In this document: one piece after another, positions 28,501-34,500 of the stretch
Numbering within the stretch: the stretch's first letter is position 1
Layout of the letters: each line of letters begins with the position of its first letter
From: Nectonema munidae
Lineage: Eukaryota; Nematomorpha; Nectonematoida; Nectonematidae
Length of the DNA: 64,000 bases
Assembly (NCBI GenBank): GCA_030549495.1
Contig: JAUIRK010001056.1
Location: 186,001 to 250,000, forward strand
Direction: 5' to 3'
Translations under genes and position numbers: made by a program
Notes under the pieces: model-generated
What the model saw: only the letters and a program-made list of their open reading frames with translations
What the model was told of the DNA's origin: nothing
Databases searched by the model: none

Positions 28501-31500
28501 TAAGGCCAAGTCTTCTTACTCGACATTTAGAAAAAGTTCATCCAGAGTTCAAAAAAAAGATATTGATTTTTTCAATCGTAAAAAGCTATGTTACAAAAAC
28601 AAAGATTGGATTTAAGTGGAAGATATTTTCATCAAACGAGTGATGCGATGAAGGCATCATATGAAGTTTCACTTATCATTGCTAAACAAAAAAAGCTCAT
28701 AGCATTGAACAAGATGTCATTTTTCCAGCTGCAAAAAATGGCGCGTTGTGTCCTCGGAGAAGAAGCAGTTAAAAAGCTCAACTCTATAACGCTCTCTAAC
28801 AATACCAATCAAAGACGAATCGAAGAAATGTCATTGGATATTTTTGATCAAGTGGTTAGTGAAGTATGTATGTCTAAATTCGGTTTTGCAATACAAATTG
28901 ATGAGTCCACTGATGTGAAAAACTACGCTCAGTTACTCGTGTTTGTTCGATATGTAAGTGATTAAGGAATTAAAGAAGAATTTTTGATGATTGCATTACT
29001 AGAAGCAACTAGAAAGGGAGATGACATCTCTCAAATTTTAGATTATTTTTTCAAGCAACATAGTCTGAAATGGGAAAATGTAAAATGATGCACAACTGAT
29101 CGGGCACCAGCTATGTTGGAACACAAATCTTGTTTAAAAGCTCGTGTTATGAAAGTGGCTCCTCATGTAAAATCCATTCATTTTATGATACATTGATTTG
29201 CTTTATCTTGTAAAGTTCTTCCTGTTGAATTAGCCAATGTATTATCTATGGTTGTTAAAATAGTCAATCATGTTAAAGGAGGCGCTCTGAATAGTCGCTT
29301 GTTCAAACTTATTTGCAAAGAATATGGTGCTGAACACAATATACTTGTGTATCACACTGCGATACGTTGGCTTTCCAAAGGAAATGTCACAAAACATGTA
29401 TATGAACTTCGTAAAGAATTGATTGAGTTTTTTCAAAATTCTCAAAATAGTCAACATTTTGTCACTTCTTTAAAAGAGTCTTGCTTCGTTTTTAAATTTG
29501 CATACCTTGTTGATATATTTTATGCTCTAAATATGCTGAACCAAAGTCTCCAAGGAAAAGAGATAACAGTTTCCGAGTTCATATCCAAACTCAAAGCATT
29601 TCGTGCAAAGTTGGAAATGAATAAATATCCAGTCAATTATTTTTTCAATGTTCAGTACACTAACAGAATTTTTCCACAATTTTAAACTGTTACCATTAAA
29701 ATGTTAGCTACAGAACATCTGATAAACTTAAAGAGGAAACTGATGGCTATTTTCCACATTTTAAGGAAGTTGAAGTTTCGTATCTGAGAAATCCCTTTAC
29801 TGCTAATGCTCAGCTGTTAAATGCTGGGACAGGTATACAAGAAAAGTTAATAGAGCTGAACATGATGATACAACAACACGTGATATTTACTTGGAAAAAA
29901 ATGTATGTGCTTTTTGGTTTAGAAGTTCATACAAAGAAATTGCTGAGCCTGCAATTTAAGCTTTACTATTATTTCCATCAACATGGCTATGTGAATCAGC
30001 ATTTTCAATAATATTAGTGATTAAATCAAAGTATAGGTCAAAACTCAAAATTCCCTAGCATGATCTTTGTTGCACTGTAGCAAAGATTTCCTCTCGGATA
30101 AATAAGCTTCTTGCAAAAAACAAGCTTAACAATCTCATTAGCTTAGTATTTTTAGTTTTGTTTATCAGCCCAATAAATATCTTGTTTATCTACAACGGTT
30201 ATTATTGCCCTGTACCATTATGCGCTGTGTATCAAATTTGTTTATTAAAAAGCGCAAAGAAGAAACGAAAGTACTTCAACTGAAGTTGACAATCATACTA
30301 CTTTTGTTTCCCCTCTTCTTAGAAGTTGAACTTCTAGGTAACAGCCAATTCCTTACTAGGTCTTGCCATCTATCCGTTCTCATAAAAAGTCTGTTTTTTA
30401 ATTAATTCTTTATTATTAGAATTATGAGCACAAATTAAGAAATATCAAGCATATTAAAAAGAGTCGTACATCATAAAGTTATAAAAATTTTCGCCGTTCT
30501 CGAGCAAGAATTCATGATGGATAATTGTTTAGTTATTTTCCTACAATCAATAAAAGAGAAACTTTTAAAGAACCAGGCTTTTCTTTCTGATTCAAAAACA
30601 ATTTTCCATTTCCGATTATAAGTTTTAATCGGCATTACGTAAACATTTAAATCGTTGCCTTTATAGAAGTAGATGTGCAAGGCACTTAAACAGAATAAGC
30701 TAGGATAAATTTCATCATTGTTGAAGGTACTCTCAATTGTGTTGGGGGTTGTTTTAAGAGAATACAGGATGCTGAGTAAATATTTGCATAAAGGCATAAA
30801 GGTAATTGGCTGGAAATCATGTCTTAAATCGAAGATTAGAGAATTTTTAACGGACAAGCAATGATGTTCAGGAAACAGAGTATCCCAATGAAGCTCAGTG
30901 CATGGATTAACATTTTGCATCAAATTTATTAAAGAATTTTGAAAATCACTTAAGGAATAATATGTTTGGCTAAGCTACACATATCCTGGTGATTTGAATC
31001 GTAGATCATATGTGTTACATTTAATCACTGAAGATAACCCATCTTATCTTCGATCAAATATAATAGTTGCCATCTTTTAATTGTCAACACAGTATGTCAG
31101 CATTTGATACATGATAGTATTAACCTATCAAATTTACTGAAAGATTGTCCTTCTTTGTCAAGAGTTTTATCGTACCATATTATGCTACAGTTGTAATCTA
31201 ATAAGTGTAAAAGCTCAAAAGCATAAATAGAAGCTTCTCTACAAGCAATGAATAATTTTGGAGTGGGGAACGATCTTATTGATAATTCTAACTCGTGATA
31301 AAAAGTTAAAATCTCTGCTTTCCGAGAGAGTGACATGTAGGGTAATGATGAAATGTATTCTTGTAAAAGAAGAGACTTGGTAAAAGAATACAAGGATAAT
31401 GAATCAATGGAATCTCGAGACTGTTAGGAAAGATACTTAAAAACATCTTTGTCCATTCGTAACTTTTGTAAATTTGTCATCCTTCCAGTGTTATTTACTC

Positions 31501-34500
31501 CATTCGTAACTGAACTGACATTAATTTATGATCTGAAGTGAATGCTGGCAGTAATTTAATTGATGAGTATCAGATTGACAGATTGTTAATAAAGAAAAAC
31601 ACGTGAGAAGTAAAGCGATTCATGAGATGAGAAGCTTGATAAGTATAAGATGTTTCACAATAACGAGTAAGGCAAGTAAGTTATCAAGCAAATTATCTTA
31701 TTCTTGATTGGTGTTTTGTTGTATAAAAAGAGACAAGATGTGATAGCTTGTTGTGGAGAAAGTGAATGAGCAATTAAGAACTTAAGAGCTACATATTTCT
31801 AAAATAGATTGAGATTAATCTTTTTAAAAGTGGAAACATCAATGAAGGCTCGTTTAGTCAAGCTAATATCATCATCCAATTGGTTAGAATCCATGAAATA
31901 GTCGGTGCTAGTAATATAAGATGTCCATTTAAATGCATAATAACTTGAGAGAAGATTATCAGGACTAATATTCTCACTGAGATCTACACTACTCTTGTCT
32001 ATTTTGACAAATACTTTGTTTAGCTTTGAAAAGACTTCCACTGGATTTTATTGAGGTGGGTAAGAAAGATCAGCTATGGTATCATCTGCAAGAGGTGTGC
32101 ATTCTTCACATGTAAACATAATAGATGCAGTTCTAATTGATGAAGGATTGAGGAATTCTATAGCTTCTAACACCTTTAGCGAGTTTAATATTAGAGACTG
32201 AAAACATATTGTATGGTTTGAAGAACCTCGTCCATATGTAATTAGGCAATCAGTTGTTATAGAACAATTAGTGTTAAATGTGGTTAATCTATTAAGACAG
32301 CAGGCATCAACATGTAAGGGATCATTTAAGCGGTGTGCGAGAGAACCACCGATTATTTCTCGAGTTGAGTCTCTTAATAAATCCATGCTGATGTCTGATT
32401 TTTCTCTAAGAAGATTATTAAGGAGGTGTTGATAGTTGACCAAATTAGGATCAGCTTGATTCAACCACGATGACAATGTGATAATGTATTTTAATGTATG
32501 AACAAATCTATCTGAAGAAAGGATATCTAATGCTCCTGTTTTGTACTTAAGTCGTGTTTTTGAGCCTAAGTAAGGATGGAAAGGACCTCTAACAAGGAAT
32601 TTTTCAATCGAACTGCTACAGTCAATAATAAACGTTTTATCAATAGAAATTAAGTCAGAAGGATTAATGAATACTCCTAACTTCTTCAGAGAAACATGGC
32701 ATCGATACATTTACAATATTCATGTTCAGGTTAAGTCTCGTAATAAACATGATAATTTGAAGCTACACACAGTATAATTGCAATTCAGTAGGATGGGTAC
32801 TCTATTGTTATAATTAGGATTGCTGTAGTTTGGTAGTGTACTAATTTGGAGAGTATTGTATTTCTTAATAATAGTAGCGAATTCTGAAGCATTGATTAAG
32901 TTATCAGAGTCAGAGAGGATAGTTCGTACTGAATTTGAGGCATTAAATTTTGATATAAGGCTTTCTATTAAAGCTACGTTGGAAAACATGTATATTTGAT
33001 TAGCGAGACGAGCATGGTAGGGTTGTTGATTGACTAAATCGGATGTTATCTTATATTCTTCATCAAAACTTGGTGTATTAATGAGGCGAGTTAATTCAGG
33101 GTTTTTAATGAAATCAGGAAGACATTTTTTAATTTCCCCTCTAATTACTAGTTCAATATCATCAAGTACATCGATGTTAAGGCAGTAAGGATCTTTTAAA
33201 AGCTTAATCTTGCTTGAAGATTCTGGAGTGGTAATGCGTAAAAATGGAATTACTCTGGCTAACATCGGTTGATTATTATTAAATGATAAAATCTTGCAAA
33301 GAGATAAAAAGTTTGATAATGGATCAATGACTCCTCTAATATTAAAATAAGGATATAGAAGAGTATTTAGTCCTCCGAATTGCTTAGGAATAATTTGAAG
33401 AATTTTAATAAAATCTGAGGAAAATCGATTTCCTCGTTGCATTCTAAGATGAGATACTGTGAGAGCGAAGAAATAAGCTATAAGACTGGTGCAATCAGTT
33501 GATGCTAAAGCAGAACAGTTTGAAAATATAGTACCTATATAATTGTTAAGTGTTCTGAACAAATCATTTGACTCTGCTAGTACTCTAGATGCCCGCTTAA
33601 GAGAATTTGATACTTGAATACCGTTTAAGTAGAAGCTTTTTCTATATTCAAAAATTTAAGCCAATTTTTGTACATACCTTATGTAGAGAACTAATCAAAT
33701 GGAAAATTTTGTCATTAGCAGCTTTGACTGAAAGATTAATCAAATTAGGCTGCATTTTTAATCACAACGATCTGGTTGTCGCCTTGTCCAAGAAAACGAC
33801 CCTCTATGCCAAGATGAAACAATAACCATTCGACCAATGCAGCAGTCCATATGATGCGGCATGTCCATATTTGTAATTTAAGAGATCTTTATTCTTAAGT
33901 GACTTAGGAAGAAAGAATCTATTGATTATTAATATAGTACTGTACATAGGAATAAGTTGAGATGAAGTATAAATTCTTTCAAGTGAGAATAGATTATCTA
34001 ATTTTAAAAAGAGTGGATTGGTAAGGTCTGTGCTCATAGATAAACACCAGTTTGACCAATCAAATGATACGAAGTAAGAGTAGTTTATACTCGCATCACC
34101 TGACATGGTTGAGGTTACGAAGTGTAGTAAGGAAGTCTGTCGTCATTGATTGATTTGTAAAAACAGAGAGAATAGATTGACTTAAATTCATTTCCGTGGA
34201 GACCTGATAAGCTCTAAGATTTGCAGATGATTTACAGAATCCCCTTGCATTATTTTTCTTAAGTTCTCTTTCTTTAAATATTAGGCAGTAAACGTAATTT
34301 TCATCAAGTAATGTTCCTTCTGTAATATTTTTGAGAACTGTTTCTACTGGAAGAGGGTCGTTTAATAAATAAGAGACCAATATACGTTTTGAAGTTTTTG
34401 TTGATGGAGGAGCAGGAGTATTGTAAAGGTTTTGATAAGCTAAACGATTGTACTCGTTTATCCAGTCGGATCGTCCTGGAATTATAGATTTGTCAGATAA

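Noticed and set aside
30205..30405. 66-residue plus-strand open frame between transposase and L
   Set aside because: No similarity recognised, no start context or splice signals; likely chance.
33607..33825. Plus-strand 72-residue open frame
   Set aside because: Complement of the polymerase region of the minus-strand L remnant, including its GDNQ site; a shadow.
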